Shown here in pieces: positions 5,817 to 7,023 of a DNA stretch of 7,023 bases (position 1 is the stretch's first letter; each line of letters opens with the position of its first letter). A program made the translations under genes and the position numbers. The notes beneath the pieces are model-generated. The model saw only the letters and a program-made list of their open reading frames with translations. It was not told the origin of the DNA and ran no database searches. The DNA lies in contig JASHVH010000429.1 in NCBI GenBank assembly GCA_030039575.1, forward strand, positions 1-7,023, read 5' to 3'. The DNA is from Acidimicrobiales bacterium. Lineage in GTDB: Bacteria; Actinomycetota; Acidimicrobiia; Acidimicrobiales; Palsa-688.

Positions 5817-6659
5817 TTACGGAGCACCCCAAAGCTCGTGCGCCGTCCCTCCCAATAGCCTGTCGACGTCAGCCGGACGCAGGGCGGGAATGGACTCTAT
5901 GGCGCGGATCGGAGCCTCATAACCGATATCGGGGTCGACGAACGGGAAGTCCGAACCCCACAACATGCGGGAGGGCCCAAACACGTCTAGAGCCGCTTGA
6001 AGCACCGGCAAGACGTCGGGGTACGGGGCCGCTGAGGTTGAGAAACGGGATAACCCGGCGATCTTTAGCCAGCAATTGTCGAACCCGGACAACTCGGTCA
6101 ACCTGGCCGTGGTTGCCGCCGGCTGGCCAGTTTCGGGTAGGCCCAGGTGGTCCACTACGAACCGCGTACCGCGGTGTCGGGTGAGAATTGTCTTTACAAG
6201 TTGGTGGTGAGCCGGCGTGGCACGAAGGCATATCGGCACCGCCAGCGCCTCTAGTTGTGCCCAACCCTGCGCATCGGCTTGCACAGCCGCCCGCTCCGGG
6301 TCCAACGACAGGTTGACTCGCAGGCCAACACATCTTGCTTCTTTGACCAGGGCGGCGGCGGCAGTCCCGCCGCCCGGGTCGGCTGGGTCTACGAGCCCGA
6401 TGGGAAGGAAACGGTCCGGGTAAGCCTGCACCGTTTCCAGCATCAACCGATGATCGGTGCCGTACACGGACGGCTGCACGAGGACGGCGTGGCCCACGCC
6501 GGCACCGTCCATGGCCGCCAGCAACGTCACCGGTTCGGCCGGGCCGCTCGGGGTATAGCCCATTGTCGGTTGCCAGGGGTACTTCTCAGGGTCGAGCGCC
6601 CACACGTGGGCATGGCTGTCCACGACCGTCCGGCCTGGCCCGTTCGAAATGCCCTGCAT
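5817..6659 (-). CDS. Amidohydrolase-family (COG3618, Amidohydro_2) TIM-barrel hydrolase, probable sugar lactonase
   Basis: The protein has 280 residues, the usual length for COG3618 hydrolases. It starts with VVDSHAHVWALDPEKYPW, the family opening, with metal-site His16 and His18. Other hallmarks are VLVQPSVYGTD (59-69), GLRVNL (112-117), VVDHLGLP with His171, LKIAGLSR (198-205) and LWGSDFPF with the catalytic-type Asp237. Characterised relatives include L-fuconolactonase, L-rhamnonolactonase and other lactone-opening enzymes. The histidine often seen on the fifth strand is not obvious here: that region reads PICLRATPAHH. ATG 6659 follows the upstream stop codon with no gap, and GGTGAG lies four bases before the stop codon's last three bases reach it, so translation is probably coupled. 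With sugar-transport and SDR genes beside it, opening a sugar lactone is the best inference. Amidase or decarboxylase activity remains possible. Confidence 0.88.
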   Translation of the reverse strand: MQGISNGPGRTVVDSHAHVWALDPEKYPWQPTMGYTPSGPAEPVTLLAAMDGAGVGHAVLVQPSVYGTDHRLMLETVQAYPDRFLPIGLVDPADPGGGTAAAALVKEARCVGLRVNLSLDPERAAVQADAQGWAQLEALAVPICLRATPAHHQLVKTILTRHRGTRFVVDHLGLPETGQPAATTARLTELSGFDNCWLKIAGLSRFSTSAAPYPDVLPVLQAALDVFGPSRMLWGSDFPFVDPDIGYEAPIRAIESIPALRPADVDRLLGGTAHELWGAP

Positions 6660-7023
6660 TCAGCTCACCGGCGGGAGCCCCGCCCGCCCACGGGCGGCGT
6701 TGGCCGTCGCGAGTAACCCGTCCCGTAGGGTTACACCCGGCCTGAAACCGATTTGGTCGAAGGCCGGGCCGGGGTCGTAATCTGCTACCAGGTCGGTGGT
6801 GCCGGGCAACATCTCCAGTTCCGCACCTGGGAACAGCTGGCTCAGCAGGTCGCCGGCCTGGCGGGTGGTCGCCACTTCGCTGCTGAGAGTGAGAGCGAAC
6901 GACGCGGGCGGTCGGGCGGCCATAGCCAGGAGGACGGCCCGAGCCGCATCGGCGACGAACATCCAGGCCCGCTTTTCGTCGGCGAACTCGACAGTGCACG
7001 GCCTGGAAAGCGCCGCCGCCTCG
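6660..7023 (-). CDS. NAD-dependent epimerase/dehydratase family protein, C-terminal part (5' end outside window)
   Basis: The frame is open from the right edge of the window, giving about 121 residues of a C-terminus. ATG 6962 is internal, since clear coding sequence (FADEKRAW) precedes it. WMFVADAARAVLLAM matches the conserved late segment of extended SDRs, where a V-D-A motif precedes the helix near the sugar pocket. It is followed by a strand and helix (FALTLSSEVATTRQAGDLL) and the closing FDQIGFRPGVTLRDGL, equivalent to the LG-F/W-P segment of NAD-dependent epimerases. The Rossmann fold and catalytic YxxxK lie outside the window, so activity cannot be judged. It is the upstream partner of the amidohydrolase in a minus-strand operon, with no intergenic space. 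Likely substrates are sugars or their lactones, by context; NAD-dependent sugar dehydrogenases also belong to this family. Confidence 0.8.
   Translation of the reverse strand, partial: EAAALSRPCTVEFADEKRAWMFVADAARAVLLAMAARPPASFALTLSSEVATTRQAGDLLSQLFPGAELEMLPGTTDLVADYDPGPAFDQIGFRPGVTLRDGLLATANAARGRAGLPPVS

Noticed and set aside
5917..6333. Minus-strand open frame of 138 codons inside the amidohydrolase gene
   Set aside because: It is out of frame with a well-conserved TIM-barrel hydrolase; its Pro/Gly/Arg-rich translation shows no domain.

Overview
The window is a high-GC, tightly packed bacterial catabolic locus. Base composition, GTG starts, overlapping genes and family content suit a high-GC actinobacterium; I cannot name a genus. 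I see no rRNA, tRNA, mobile element, CRISPR array or phage gene. The left end cuts into one gene and the right end into another, so the locus continues on both sides.

Layout. (1) Positions 1-3232, plus strand: a four-gene run whose junctions all overlap. It holds the C-terminal part of a MalF-type sugar ABC permease, a complete MalG-type permease, a classical short-chain dehydrogenase/reductase (SDR) and an IclR-family regulator. (2) Positions 3300-4703, minus strand: a CUT1-type extracellular solute-binding protein that converges on the IclR gene, with a possible hairpin between them. (3) Positions 4704-4882: a divergent control region with a near-consensus minus-strand promoter (TTGACC, 17 bp, TATACT) and a TTCCGA-ATA-TCGGAA inverted repeat just downstream of its predicted start point. 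(4) Positions 4883-5677, plus strand: a second SDR. (5) Positions 5817-7023, minus strand: a COG3618-type amidohydrolase (lactonase-like), preceded with no gap by the 3' part of an NAD-dependent epimerase/dehydratase gene.

How the genes may work together (inference): the binding protein and two permeases would import a sugar or sugar derivative. No ATPase gene is visible, so one must be encoded elsewhere. The SDRs, one with NAD-type and one with NADP-type signatures, could oxidise the sugar to a lactone or keto-sugar. The amidohydrolase could open the lactone to an aldonate, and the epimerase-like enzyme would act on a related intermediate. The IclR protein is the obvious candidate regulator. 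This resembles the non-phosphorylating oxidative routes known for L-fucose and L-rhamnose, but the substrate cannot be read from sequence, and no dehydratase or aldolase is present to close the pathway.

Every gene belongs to a known family. What may be undescribed is the combination, its substrate, and the control region at 4704-4882.
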